A DNA stretch of 64,000 bases from Flavobacterium sufflavum (GTDB lineage Bacteria > Bacteroidota > Bacteroidia > Flavobacteriales > Flavobacteriaceae). Under the pieces are notes generated by a model. It made no database searches and was not told where the DNA came from. It saw only the letters and a program-made list of their open reading frames with translations. Below, in pieces: positions 37,196-47,185 of this stretch (its first letter is position 1; each line of letters begins with the position of its first letter). The stretch spans positions 62,001 through 126,000 of the forward strand of contig NZ_SACJ01000003.1 in the NCBI RefSeq assembly GCF_004016525.1. The letters run 5' to 3'. The position numbers and the translations under genes are program-made.

Positions 37196-40100
37196 ATGAA
37201 ATTGTTTTCGGATATGCGATTCATCAAAATTAAAATATTTTCTCTCTCTCTTTTCGTTTTATTCATAGTCGCATCTTGTGCAAGCTATCATTCTCAATTG
37301 GGAAGAGATTCAAAAAAAATCACACTAACTAACGACAAGGATACGACAAAAATTGCACATCGCTTATTTTTAATTGGCGATGCAGGAAATGCCGACGAAG
37401 AAAATGCTAAAAAAGTGCTTAGCGCTTTAAAAGAACAACTTAGCCAATCCGATAAAAATGCTACTCTATTGTTTTTGGGAGATAATATCTATCCAAAAGG
37501 AATGCCGGATGAAAAAGATAAAGCAGCTTACGATATTGCATTAGAAAAAATAAAACTCCAATTAGCACTTTCTAAAGATTTTAAAGGGAAAACCATTTTT
37601 ATTCCCGGGAATCACGATTGGTATTCAGGTATTAACGGATTAAAGCGTCAGGAAAAAATAGTAAACAATTACCTTAATGATAAAAAAGCATTTCTTCCTG
37701 CAAATAGCTGTCCTATTGATGATAAAAAAATAAATGACCAACTTTGTTTAGTTATCATTGATAGCCAATGGTTTCTGGAAGACTGGGACAAAATCCCCAA
37801 TATTAATGACGATTGCAGCATAAAAACGCGTGAAGACTTTTTTGAAGAATTTGAAAGTATTTTAAACAAAAACAAAGATAAAACCGTAGTTGTAGCAATT
37901 CATCATCCTTTGATGAGCAATGGAACACATGGTGGACAATTTTCACTTGAAAAACAACTATTTCCATTAGAACAAAAAATTCCTTTACCTATTATAGGTT
38001 CATTTGTCAATTTCTTTAGAAAAACATCTGGAATTAGTCCGCAAGACATTCAAAACAAGCAATACCAAATCTTGGTAAAACGCCTGAAAACACTTTTGCA
38101 AAACCAGGACAATGTAGTTCTTGTTTCGGGACACGACCATAATTTGCAGTACATAGAAAATGAAAATATAAAACAAATAATTAGTGGTGCAGGCTCAAAA
38201 TCAGAAGCTGCCAGAGCAATAAACCCTAATGATTTCTCTTATGGCAAAAACGGATTTGCAACTTTAACAAGCTACACTAACGGAAAAACTACCGTTAAAT
38301 ACTTTGGCATCGAAAACAACAAAACCACAGTTCTTTTTGAAAAAACAATCATTGAACCTAAAAAAGAAACCATAAGCAATTATCCCAATTCTTTTGCTGC
38401 AACTACAAAAGCGAGCATTTATAGTCCTGAAATGACTTCTAAAAGCATTTTTCATAATTTCCTTTTAGGCAAACATTATCGGGAATATTACAGTCAATTA
38501 ATCGAAGTTCCAATTGCTTCGCTAAACAGTCTTTTTGGCGGTGTCACTCCATTGAGAGCGGGTGGCGGTCATCAATCTAAATCCTTACGTCTGGTGAATG
38601 CTGATGGAAAAGAATATGTAATGCGCGCCTTAAAGAAAAGCGCCAGTCGTTTTTTGCAAAGTGTTGCTTTCAAAGACCAATATGTGGAAAATGAATTTGA
38701 AAACACCTATGCAGAGAATTTTCTATATGATTTCTACACTACTTCCCATCCTTACGCACCTTTGGCAGTAGGAAACATGGCAGACAAAATTGGCGTTTTT
38801 CACAGTAATCCAGCCCTTTATTATATTCCTAAACAAAAAGTATTGGGCGAATTCAATGCCGATTTTGGTGATGAATTATACCTTGTTGAAGAAAGACCTA
38901 CGGATAGCCAAAAAGAACTTCTTAATTTTGGAAAATCAGAAGCAATTATTGGAACTGATGAACTACTCGAAAACTTACAAAAAGACGAAAAATATGCTGT
39001 TGACGAAAACGAATACATCAAAGCACGTATATTTGACATGCTCATTGGCGATTGGGACAGGCATTATGACCAATGGCGTTGGGCTGAATACAAAATAGGC
39101 AATAAAACCATTTACAAACCTATTCCCCGCGATCGCGACCAGGCTTTTTCTAAATACGATGGCGCTTTATTGTCTATATTGATGAACATTCCTGCGCTTC
39201 GCCACATGCAAAGCTTCAAAAACAACATTGATAATGTAAAATGGTTCAATCGCGAAGCCTATCCCCTGGATGTCGCTTTTTTAAAAAATGCCACCGAAAA
39301 AGACTGGATTGCTCAGGCTAAATATATTCAGGAAAATCTGAGCGATATAGCTATTGATAATGCTTTTGACAATTTACCCAAAGAAGTTCAAGATGAAACT
39401 ATAGCTTCAATCAAACAAAAATTAAAACTTCGAAAAGCCGAATTAACCAACTATGCGAGTCAATACAACAAGGTTTTACAAAAAACAGTAATTGTTGTTG
39501 GTACCAATAAAAAAGACCAATTCAGCATCAAACCTCTTTCTAAAAACAAAGTCGAAATCACTGTATCCCGAATCAAAAAAAAAGGAAAAGAACTGGTTTA
39601 CAGTAAAACATTCGATTCACATACGACAAAAAACATTTGGATTTATGGACTAGACGACGAAGATGTTTTTGATCTTCAAGGTGCTCAAAAATCAGCCATA
39701 AAAATAAAATTAATTGGAGGTCAAAATAATGACAGCTATGTTATTGCGAATGGAAAAAACATTACAATCCTTGATTTTAAATCAAAAAAGAACACTTTCG
39801 AAACTGATTCCAGAACAAAAACCATCTTAACCGATGATTACGAAACAAATTATTACAATTACCAAAAGCCTAAATACAATGCTTTTTCGGGCTTGCCTAC
39901 TATAGGTTTTAATCCCGATGATGGGATAAAATTAGGAATCATAGCTAATTATACTATCAATCATTTCAAACAAAACCCTTATACTTTAAAACATACTCTT
40001 AAAGCCAATTACTATTTTGCAACCGATGGTTTTGAATTAGATTATCATTTAGATGTTCCAAAAATAATAGGAAAATGGAATTTTGGATTTGACTCACAGT

Positions 40101-40924
40101 TTACAAGTCCAAACTTTGCCATAAATTATTTTGGTTATGGAAATAATACTGCCAATGTGGACGAAATAAATGGTATGGATTACAACAGAGTACATATCAG
40201 AATGTTGAAATTTGCTCCTAAAATCGAAAAAATAGGACGATTAGGAAGCCGAATTAATTTCCAGCTAGCTTATGAGAATTTTGATGTAGAAAATACAGCC
40301 GGTCGATTTATTTCTATTCCAAACATTGTAAATCCTGAAATTTTCAATCATCAGCAATTTGCGGGGGCTACTGTTGAATATGCTTATGAAAATTACGATA
40401 GCGCTTCTTTACCAACAATGGGAATGGGATTTTTGATTGCTGCCAATTGGAAAATGAATCTCGAAGACAGCAAACAAAATTTCCCAACATTAGAATCTAA
40501 AATCAATTTTAATCACAAAATAGATCATCAGGGAAAAATTGTATTTGCCACTTTATTAAAAGGAAAAATGATTTTAAACAATAATTTTGAATTTTATCAG
40601 GCGGCAGCCTTAGGCGGTGATTATGATTTAAGAGGTTTTAGAAACCAGCGTTTTATAGGCAATCAATCTTTCTTTCAAAGCAGTGATCTTCGTTTTTCTA
40701 TTGGAAAAATCAAAAACAGTATTATTCCAATGTCTTACGGATTTTTTGGAGGCTACGATTACGGAAGAGTCTGGCTTGATGGAGAAACCTCTAACAAATG
40801 GCATCAATCTGCGGGCGGTGGTTTATGGCTTAACGGAATCAATACCGTAACGGCACGATTAAGCTATTTTAAAAGCGCAGATGACGAAGCCCGAATTAGT
40901 TTTGGGATTGGATTTGGTTTCTAA
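37196..40924 (+). CDS. Phosphoesterase, kinase-like and beta-barrel three-part outer-membrane protein
   Basis: 1242 residues with a lipoprotein-type signal ('FIVASCAS', Cys28; a second Met at residue 7 could be the start). The calcineurin-like phosphoesterase domain (about 55-375) has all metal motifs: 'GDAG' (61-64), 'GDN' (95-97), 'GNHD' (138-141), 'HHP' (236-238) and 'GHDH' (312-315). The middle part (about 420-780) has 'YVMRALKKS', 'LIGDWDRHYDQW' (616-627) and 'PRDRDQAF' (644-651), reminiscent of a protein-kinase-like active site. The last ~390 residues are beta strands ending 'SFGIGFGF', a BamA/surface-antigen-type barrel. The substrate is unknown. It lies divergent from the HD gene. Confidence 0.82.
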   Translation: MKLFSDMRFIKIKIFSLSLFVLFIVASCASYHSQLGRDSKKITLTNDKDTTKIAHRLFLIGDAGNADEENAKKVLSALKEQLSQSDKNATLLFLGDNIYPKGMPDEKDKAAYDIALEKIKLQLALSKDFKGKTIFIPGNHDWYSGINGLKRQEKIVNNYLNDKKAFLPANSCPIDDKKINDQLCLVIIDSQWFLEDWDKIPNINDDCSIKTREDFFEEFESILNKNKDKTVVVAIHHPLMSNGTHGGQFSLEKQLFPLEQKIPLPIIGSFVNFFRKTSGISPQDIQNKQYQILVKRLKTLLQNQDNVVLVSGHDHNLQYIENENIKQIISGAGSKSEAARAINPNDFSYGKNGFATLTSYTNGKTTVKYFGIENNKTTVLFEKTIIEPKKETISNYPNSFAATTKASIYSPEMTSKSIFHNFLLGKHYREYYSQLIEVPIASLNSLFGGVTPLRAGGGHQSKSLRLVNADGKEYVMRALKKSASRFLQSVAFKDQYVENEFENTYAENFLYDFYTTSHPYAPLAVGNMADKIGVFHSNPALYYIPKQKVLGEFNADFGDELYLVEERPTDSQKELLNFGKSEAIIGTDELLENLQKDEKYAVDENEYIKARIFDMLIGDWDRHYDQWRWAEYKIGNKTIYKPIPRDRDQAFSKYDGALLSILMNIPALRHMQSFKNNIDNVKWFNREAYPLDVAFLKNATEKDWIAQAKYIQENLSDIAIDNAFDNLPKEVQDETIASIKQKLKLRKAELTNYASQYNKVLQKTVIVVGTNKKDQFSIKPLSKNKVEITVSRIKKKGKELVYSKTFDSHTTKNIWIYGLDDEDVFDLQGAQKSAIKIKLIGGQNNDSYVIANGKNITILDFKSKKNTFETDSRTKTILTDDYETNYYNYQKPKYNAFSGLPTIGFNPDDGIKLGIIANYTINHFKQNPYTLKHTLKANYYFATDGFELDYHLDVPKIIGKWNFGFDSQFTSPNFAINYFGYGNNTANVDEINGMDYNRVHIRMLKFAPKIEKIGRLGSRINFQLAYENFDVENTAGRFISIPNIVNPEIFNHQQFAGATVEYAYENYDSASLPTMGMGFLIAANWKMNLEDSKQNFPTLESKINFNHKIDHQGKIVFATLLKGKMILNNNFEFYQAAALGGDYDLRGFRNQRFIGNQSFFQSSDLRFSIGKIKNSIIPMSYGFFGGYDYGRVWLDGETSNKWHQSAGGGLWLNGINTVTARLSYFKSADDEARISFGIGFGF

Positions 40925-40929
40925 TATAA

Positions 40930-41062
40930 TGCTGTTGTTTTCTAAAAATAGCACGCAGATTAAGCAGATTTTAGCAGATTATCACAGATTGTATTTTTAA
41001 AAATCCGTGTTTATCAGTTTAGTCCGCGTTACTCTGTGGGTCATGTCCGCTAGCGGACAATC
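40930..41062. repeat. Intergenic repetitive-looking element with palindrome
   Basis: The sequence contains cacgcagattaagcagat-like wording and a perfect 14-bp palindrome, gtccgctagcggac (41046-41059). Similar 'cagattaagcagat' intergenic text is familiar to me from many flavobacterial genomes, but only one copy is in this window. It fills the gap between two convergent genes and may aid termination. Confidence 0.35.
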
Positions 41063-41064
41063 AT

Positions 41065-41937
41065 CTAATTTAAAGTGCTTAAGTCCAATTGATATACTAA
41101 TCCGCCTATTTTTTTAGTCTTTTCGTCGGCTATTAAAAGCGTTGTATTGTCTTTAAAACAAATGGCTTCTTTTTGAGAAAAATGATGCAAATCGACTTTG
41201 TTTACTGAAGCAGAGAAAAAATTATCGGAGGTGAAATTTTGGAAAATCCATATTTTGCTATGACTTAACAAAACTACTTTTTTTCCGTCCGGGCTAATGG
41301 CAGCACTGGTTATAGCTGCATTTTCAAAATCGCCTTCGGCTTTAAATTGTCCCAATAATTCAGCTTGATGAAATCCGGCTTTATTGGGCACTTTATATAA
41401 TAATGTGGTTCCGTCAAATCCTTTACTCCTATTTTTAGTAAATAAATAAAAGTTGTTTTGGTATTCTATTAAAGCTTCAACGTCATAAAAAAGTTTTGTT
41501 TTCTTAGGAGGAAATTCCGTTTGTTCCGGGTAAGCAAAGCTAACTTTATACGAAGGAATTACACTTTCATTTTGCAAAGAATCTTTAGCAATTTTATAAA
41601 TAGCCAAATCTTTTCTTTCATTGTCATTATTCCCAAAATCGCCTATATACAAATTACCTTGAGGATCTTTCGTAATATCTTCCCAATCTATATTTTGCGT
41701 TTGGGCAATTGTTAGCGTTTTTTGGATTTTGCCTTGATTATCTAAGGCGTAAATTTCATTTGCATTACCACTGTCTTCTAAAACCCAAGCCAGTTGAGAA
41801 CTTTCAGTAAAAACAATTCCTGAAATTTCTTTAAGCTGTTTGGGCAAAGAATAAAGTTCGTTTATAATTGAGGTTTCTCTTTGACAAAACGAAATCAAAG
41901 ACGATAATAAAACGATAGGAAAAATCTTTTTTATCAT
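41065..41937 (-). CDS. SdiA-regulated-like beta-propeller secreted protein
   Basis: About 290 residues from the ATG at 41937, which starts a signal peptide ending near 'SLISFCQ'. An earlier ATG at 42012 lies inside the upstream gene. It has repeated beta-propeller blades: 'EISGIVFTESSQLAWVLED', 'GNLYIGDFGNNDNER', 'YDVEALIEYQNNFYLFTK' and 'ISPDGKKVVLLSH'. These resemble SdiA-regulated and esterase-like phytase-type propellers. It probably acts in the periplasm or at the surface. It is 10 bp downstream of the kinase-like gene on the same strand. Confidence 0.7.
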   Translation of the reverse strand: MIKKIFPIVLLSSLISFCQRETSIINELYSLPKQLKEISGIVFTESSQLAWVLEDSGNANEIYALDNQGKIQKTLTIAQTQNIDWEDITKDPQGNLYIGDFGNNDNERKDLAIYKIAKDSLQNESVIPSYKVSFAYPEQTEFPPKKTKLFYDVEALIEYQNNFYLFTKNRSKGFDGTTLLYKVPNKAGFHQAELLGQFKAEGDFENAAITSAAISPDGKKVVLLSHSKIWIFQNFTSDNFFSASVNKVDLHHFSQKEAICFKDNTTLLIADEKTKKIGGLVYQLDLSTLN

Positions 41938-41947
41938 AAAATAATTT

Positions 41948-43012
41948 TTAAAATCCCGGTTTAAATAAATCCGGATGTTTAAAGTTTCGGGTAACAAACT
42001 TAAAAGCAGCACTCAGCACATAGCCCATAGAAGTGGCGTTTTTAAAGTTTAAATCATTGGTATAACGATACAACTCTGACTTTAATTGTTTAATATGAGC
42101 TTCGGGTGCAATGGTATCATTGGCCATGATGCGGAGTATTTTTTGAATTCGGGTTTCGGCCGAAAGAATTCTTTTGGCTAAAGCGGCCCGTTCTTCATTT
42201 TTATATTGCTCTATCGAACTATCCTGCAATTTTTCCTTTATCAATTTTATCATTGGAAAATTTTCCTTGAAAAATTGTGGACGATAAATTTTAAAATTCC
42301 CTTCATAACATTGCTGGTCAAAATCGATTGCCCTGATTTTATAAACCACCTGATCAAAATCGTGAATAGGAACAATCACATAATTATAAGCGCGCATATC
42401 GCCTAAAAGCCGAATCATACAGCGCTCATTAAATTTCACAAACTCCTTGGCTATTTGAGATTTCTCGGTTTCAGAACAACCTTCAAGTAAGGTTTCCATA
42501 AAAACATCGCCCGGAATTCCTATGATATGTTCTTCAATTAATGTATCATGATGAACCAGAAAATTGATTTTATCGGGAGACAAAATATGTTCTAATTCTA
42601 ATCCGTAAATACGCGAAGCATCGGCTTTTTTAATGTAAAAATGAACATAATTGTCATTTAACACATTTCGCATTTTTATTCTGAATGGTTTTGAATTTCC
42701 AAAAGTACAGTAGTCGATAGCATCTACATTTAAAAACTTAATAATATCTGAGTTTCCATCAGAATGCAATAAGGAATAGATTTTCTTTAAATTCAAATCG
42801 ATTTCATTTCTTTCATATTCACTGTAAAAAACTCTAATCCATAAGGTATCCTGATCAAACTTGTCATAAACATTGATTGATCCTGAAAACCGCAATAAAT
42901 CATCATAGGAAATAGCCACTTTTGAGACTCTGTCAAAACGCTCTAAGTAATCTAGAAGAAAATGATTTATGGGATAAGTTGGTTTTTTAAACAATGGGGA
43001 AATCTCGCTCAT
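41948..43012 (-). CDS. Conserved hypothetical protein with kinase-like motifs
   Basis: 354 residues, no signal peptide. 'VHFYIKKAD' (about 123-131) could hold the ATP-binding Lys. 'LLGDMRAYNYVIV' (202-214) resembles a catalytic loop (D-x-x-x-x-N), and 'IRAIDFDQQ' (226-234) resembles a DFG-type metal motif. Together they suggest a protein-kinase-like (aminoglycoside-phosphotransferase-like) fold. A helical C-terminal part follows ('ALAKRILSAETRIQKILR'). It is 10 bp upstream of the propeller gene. The substrate is unknown, and the fold assignment needs a structure model. Confidence 0.6.
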   Translation of the reverse strand: MSEISPLFKKPTYPINHFLLDYLERFDRVSKVAISYDDLLRFSGSINVYDKFDQDTLWIRVFYSEYERNEIDLNLKKIYSLLHSDGNSDIIKFLNVDAIDYCTFGNSKPFRIKMRNVLNDNYVHFYIKKADASRIYGLELEHILSPDKINFLVHHDTLIEEHIIGIPGDVFMETLLEGCSETEKSQIAKEFVKFNERCMIRLLGDMRAYNYVIVPIHDFDQVVYKIRAIDFDQQCYEGNFKIYRPQFFKENFPMIKLIKEKLQDSSIEQYKNEERAALAKRILSAETRIQKILRIMANDTIAPEAHIKQLKSELYRYTNDLNFKNATSMGYVLSAAFKFVTRNFKHPDLFKPGF

Positions 43013-43353
43013 TCATCGATTTATTTATACAAATTTACACTAATTATTTCAAAGCTCTGTTTTGAAAAGATAAGCAAAAAAAACAGAAGAACCTTCAAAA
43101 ACCTAAAAAACACTTAATTACTGATTACCAAGAACTAGCAATAAGTGATTTTATAACACATAAAATGCTTTTAAACAAAAAGATGTTGTTCATCGATTTT
43201 ATTTGTGTGCTGCTACTTTGTTGAGTAATTTTATTTCTTATAATGATTTTTCTCGTTATTAATACATTTCAAAACAAACTAATTTTAATTCGCAACTTGA
43301 AATTTATCCCTAAAACATAAAGCTAAATTTTTGCTTTATTATAACTATTTACA
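43013..43353. other. Divergent intergenic region upstream of the first histidine kinase
   Basis: About 340 bp of AT-rich sequence between two divergently transcribed genes. No RNA-like structure or gene is seen, and no full -33/-7 pair was found. It should contain both promoters. Confidence 0.45.
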
Positions 43354-44847
43354 ATGAACAAACAGGAAATTTATAATAAAACAGACAGCACTTTAGAAAT
43401 TGGGATTTGGGATATCAACCTAAAAAACAATACCGTTTTATGGGATACAAAAACTAAAGATATTTTTGAAGTCCCTGAAGATTTTGTTCCTGATTTTAAA
43501 AATTCATTGTTTTTTTTTAATCGAAAAAATCTAATTCAATTTAAAACACTTATACAGAAAGCCATTGAAAATAGAATTCCAATTTATGGAAAATTTCAAA
43601 TAATTACGGCTAAGAAAACGATAAAACACTTAGAATGTATTTGCCAGGTTGAATTTATTGCTAATAATATTCATCGTATTTACGGTACTTTCAAAGACAT
43701 TACTATTGAACAGGAAAGAATCATAGCATTAGAATATACTGCTGAAAAATTCCCTTTGATTTTTCCCAGTACTAATGATACAATTGAAAATTTAAATTTA
43801 TTATCCTTAGTAGCTTCTGAAACTACCGACAGCATTATTATAACCGATTCCGAAGGAAAAGCCATTTGGGCAAATCAAGCCTATATGACTTTAACCGATT
43901 TAACATTAGAAGAAATCATCGGTCAGGAACCTAATTATACTTCTATTGGACTGAAAACCAATAGGGAAAAAATAAAAAAAATCCAAAAGGCCTTGAAAAA
44001 CAAAGAGGAAACGAAAGTTGTTTTTCAGAACTATAATAAGCAAAAAGAAAAATATTGGCTTGAATTAAATATTACTCCGGTATTTGATAAAGATGGTAAT
44101 TGCAGCAAATTTATTGCGATTGGCAGAGATGTTACCGCTACAAAAGAAAAAGAAATTGAGCTCAAACACCTACTGGAAGTTACCAGTCAGCAAAACAATA
44201 AACTCTTAGATTTTGCTCATATTGTTTCACATAATATTCGCTCTCATGCCAGTAATCTGGCAATGGTTGTAGATGTAATTGAACATACAGATGATGCCAT
44301 TGAAAAACTATCATTTATTGATATGTTCAAAGAAGGAACGGAAAAACTATCCGAAACCATCGAAAATTTGAACGAAATGATTACTATTAAAAAGAACGTC
44401 AACCTCAAAAAAACAATCATTAATTTAAAAACCGAGATTGAAAAATTATCAGAACCTTTAAAGAATCAAATCGCAATTACGCATACAATTTCAGATGATT
44501 TAACACTAAATGTTATCCAGGCTTATTTAGATAATATTCTGCAAAACTTATTGAGCAATGCCATAAAATACAAATCACCAAACCGTGTTCCCCAATTAGA
44601 AATCAGCCATGAAACCAAAGATGGATTTCACATTATTTCTTTCAAGGATAATGGTTTAGGAATCAATATTGAAAGAAATAAGCGCAAGTTATTTGGTATG
44701 TACAAAACCTTTCATGGAAATGAAGATGCCAAAGGTATTGGATTATTTATTGTTAAAAATCAAATGGAAGTCATGAAAGGAAAAATTGAAGTGGAAAGTG
44801 AAGAAGGATTAGGTAGTACTTTTAAATTGTATTTTAATGAGAAATAA
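43354..44847 (+). CDS. PAS-domain sensor histidine kinase (cytoplasmic)
   Basis: 497 residues without membrane helices. A first PAS domain lies at about 12-120 ('LEIGIWDINLKNNTVLWD') and a second PAS/PAC at about 150-265 ('DSIIITDSEGKAIWANQAY', 'KFIAIGRDVT'). The phosphoacceptor His293 is in 'FAHIVSHNIRSHASNLAM', and the HATPase has 'NILQNLLSNAIKY' and 'DNGLGINIERN'. The response regulator gene overlaps its 3' end by 11 bp, so the two form a pair. The kinase at 53666 is a paralogue with the same 'SHNLR/SHNIR' box. The ligand of the PAS domains is unknown. Confidence 0.92.
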   Translation: MNKQEIYNKTDSTLEIGIWDINLKNNTVLWDTKTKDIFEVPEDFVPDFKNSLFFFNRKNLIQFKTLIQKAIENRIPIYGKFQIITAKKTIKHLECICQVEFIANNIHRIYGTFKDITIEQERIIALEYTAEKFPLIFPSTNDTIENLNLLSLVASETTDSIIITDSEGKAIWANQAYMTLTDLTLEEIIGQEPNYTSIGLKTNREKIKKIQKALKNKEETKVVFQNYNKQKEKYWLELNITPVFDKDGNCSKFIAIGRDVTATKEKEIELKHLLEVTSQQNNKLLDFAHIVSHNIRSHASNLAMVVDVIEHTDDAIEKLSFIDMFKEGTEKLSETIENLNEMITIKKNVNLKKTIINLKTEIEKLSEPLKNQIAITHTISDDLTLNVIQAYLDNILQNLLSNAIKYKSPNRVPQLEISHETKDGFHIISFKDNGLGINIERNKRKLFGMYKTFHGNEDAKGIGLFIVKNQMEVMKGKIEVESEEGLGSTFKLYFNEK

Positions 44848-45247
44848 AATTACTTATATCATTGATGACGACAAATTATCGATAAAATTAATGAGTATGC
44901 TCATCTCAAAAAACAATTTTTGCGAAGAAATAGTTTCATTTCACAATCCGCAAACCGCTTTAGATGAACTTAAAAATAATTCGGCTAATTCGTCTAAACT
45001 TCCAGATGTTATTTTATTGGATTTGAATATGCCTGTATTGGATGGCTGGCAATTTTTGGATGAATTTGAACTCATCAATTTTTCAAAAAAAATAATAGTT
45101 TTTATTGTTTCTTCCTCCATTGATCCCTGCGATTTAGAGATGGCAAAAAACTATCCGATAGTAAAAAGTTATATCGTCAAACCGCTTAGTTCCGAAAAAC
45201 TAAAACTAGCTTCCATAGTAATAGAAAACGAAATTTCATCGCAATAA
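44837..45247 (+). CDS. Single-domain response regulator
   Basis: 136 residues: only a receiver domain, with 'YIIDDD' acidic pocket, phospho-Asp62 in 'LLDLNMPVLDGWQFLDEF', and 'KP' lysine in 'YIVKPLSSEKL'. No output domain, so it works by protein contact, like CheY/Rcp1. Translation overlaps the upstream kinase by 11 bp. The regulator at 55383 is a paralogue (same 'DLNMPVxDGW' block). Confidence 0.93.
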   Translation: MRNKITYIIDDDKLSIKLMSMLISKNNFCEEIVSFHNPQTALDELKNNSANSSKLPDVILLDLNMPVLDGWQFLDEFELINFSKKIIVFIVSSSIDPCDLEMAKNYPIVKSYIVKPLSSEKLKLASIVIENEISSQ

Positions 45248-45301
45248 CTTTTCGAAAAAATTCGAACTAAAATCAAACAATTAAAAAACAGAGAATTATA
45301 G

Positions 45302-45309
45302 TAACTTTG
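45302..45309 (+). promoter_or_regulatory. -7 box immediately upstream of the choice-of-anchor protein gene
   Basis: TAACTTTG matches TAnnTTTG and ends only 7 bp before the ATG at 45317, implying an almost leaderless mRNA if it is used. Confidence 0.4.
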
Positions 45310-45316
45310 TACGATT

Positions 45317-47155
45317 ATGAAAGTCTTACAAGCTATTTTTCTCGGTTTATTACTCTGCTGCTTTAACTCACAATTGCAGGCACAAGCTATTGGTATTGAT
45401 GACACCAAAAATGCTTTGGAATTGGTAAACCTATTGACAAATAATAGTTCCTGCATAAAAGTTAGTAACGAAAGCGTTTCGGGAGACTCATTTACCGCCG
45501 GAAAGAATAGTTATGGCTCTTTTACTAACAGTTCGCCTAATTTCCCATTTCAATCAGGAGTAGTTTTAAGTACCTGGAGTAGTACTCAATCTGCAGGTCC
45601 ATTTGTTAGAGATCAAGGTAATAATAGTAATTTATGGTTAGGTGATTCCGATTTAAACCAAGCATTAAACATCAATTCGTTTAATGCTTCTGTACTTGAA
45701 TTTGATTTTACGCCATTAACAAATACCATTAGTTTTAATTATTTTTTTGCATCCAATGAGTATCAGGATGATTACCCTTGTAAATATTCTGATGGTTTTG
45801 CTTTTTTGATAAAAGAAAAAGGTAGTTCGACTGCTTATCAAAATTTAGCTGTGATTCCTGGAACGACAACCCCTGTTTCATCTAAAAACATTCATCCTAT
45901 AATTAATTTTAGTCCTACTCAATTTTGTCCAGCAAACAACGAATCATACTTTGGACAATTCAACAACCAAGCTGCTAATACAAGTCCTATCAATTATGCC
46001 GGGCAAACTAAAGTTTTAAATGCAACAGCCAACGTTATTGCGGGAAACACCTACCATATCAAATTAGTTATTGGCGACGATAGAAATACTTATTACGATT
46101 CGGCTATTTTTATAGAAGCGGCCAGCTTTAATTCTGTAATCGATTTAGGAAGTGACAGATTACTGGCAACTAACAATGCCGTTTGTTTTGGTCAGGATTA
46201 TACCATTGACACAAAATTACCCGCAAATTACAGTTACAAATGGTACAAAGACGGTATTTTATTAACCTCAGAAAATAGTCCTTCCTATACCGTAAAAAGT
46301 CCTGGAACATACAAAGTTGAAGTAACCTTAAATCCATCTAGCTGTGTTGTAACCAATGATGTGAAAATTGAATACACCCCCGAAACTGTTTTAAAAAGCA
46401 GCAGCATAAAACAATGTGATATTGACGAAGATGGGAAAGCAGTTTTTGATTTAACCCAAGCCGATTCTGAAATAAAAAACAACAATTCCGGATTGAGCGA
46501 TGTAAGTTATTACGAAAATTTAACTGATGCACAAGCAGGTACCAACCCTATCCTGAATAGCAGCAATTACATTAACAAGTCCAATCCTCAAATTCTAATT
46601 GCTAGGGCAACAAATCCTTACAGTTGCTTTAATTATGCCGAATTAACTTTAGAACTTTCTAACGAAATTATTCCAAGTAGAATAGCAACTATAACAGAAG
46701 TTAAAACAACTGATTTTGCAGGGAATAAAAATACTGCAATTATTGAATATACAGGTTCCAGTGATTATGAATTCTCAATAGATGGAAATTTTTATCAGGA
46801 TAGTCCTGAATTTTCAAATATTGCCCCAGGAAGTTATTTGGCTTACGCACGTGAAAAAAATGGATGCAACATTTCAAATCCCTTTCTTTTTTATATCTTA
46901 GACTACCCGCATTATTTTACCCCAAACGGAGATGGGTATAATGACACTTGGACTATTAAAAATTTGAATTTGTTGCCCCAAGCTACAATAAACATTTTTA
47001 ACCGTTACGGAAAATTATTAAAACAATTCAAATCCCCAAATTTGAATTGGAATGGAACCGCAAACGGCTATTTACTCCCTGCTGATGATTATTGGTTTAG
47101 TCTTATTTTTGAAAATGGCAAAAACATCAAAGGTCATTTTTCATTAAAAAGATAG
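45317..47155 (+). CDS. T9SS type B secreted protein with choice-of-anchor L domain
   Basis: 612 residues with a signal peptide ending near 'LQAQA'. A choice-of-anchor L domain (about 40-280) shows 'SGVVLSTW', 'ASVLEFDFTPLTNTISFNY', 'FASNEYQ' and 'SDGFAFLI'. An Ig/PKD-like segment follows ('YSYKWYKDGILLTSENSPSY'), then a gliding-motility-type C-terminal domain from about 520 ('YFTPNGDGYNDTWTI', 'IFNRYGKLL', ending 'KGHFSLKR'). The type B tail sends it through the T9SS to the cell surface or medium. Probably an adhesin. The next gene, 30 bp on, has a closely related tail. Confidence 0.92.
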   Translation: MKVLQAIFLGLLLCCFNSQLQAQAIGIDDTKNALELVNLLTNNSSCIKVSNESVSGDSFTAGKNSYGSFTNSSPNFPFQSGVVLSTWSSTQSAGPFVRDQGNNSNLWLGDSDLNQALNINSFNASVLEFDFTPLTNTISFNYFFASNEYQDDYPCKYSDGFAFLIKEKGSSTAYQNLAVIPGTTTPVSSKNIHPIINFSPTQFCPANNESYFGQFNNQAANTSPINYAGQTKVLNATANVIAGNTYHIKLVIGDDRNTYYDSAIFIEAASFNSVIDLGSDRLLATNNAVCFGQDYTIDTKLPANYSYKWYKDGILLTSENSPSYTVKSPGTYKVEVTLNPSSCVVTNDVKIEYTPETVLKSSSIKQCDIDEDGKAVFDLTQADSEIKNNNSGLSDVSYYENLTDAQAGTNPILNSSNYINKSNPQILIARATNPYSCFNYAELTLELSNEIIPSRIATITEVKTTDFAGNKNTAIIEYTGSSDYEFSIDGNFYQDSPEFSNIAPGSYLAYAREKNGCNISNPFLFYILDYPHYFTPNGDGYNDTWTIKNLNLLPQATINIFNRYGKLLKQFKSPNLNWNGTANGYLLPADDYWFSLIFENGKNIKGHFSLKR

Positions 47156-47185
47156 CTAATCATTTAAAATTAATACTTTTAGCTA

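Noticed and set aside
43142-43225. Short frame starting ATG in the divergent intergenic region
   Set aside because: Only about 19 codons, without a promoter or recognisable sequence.
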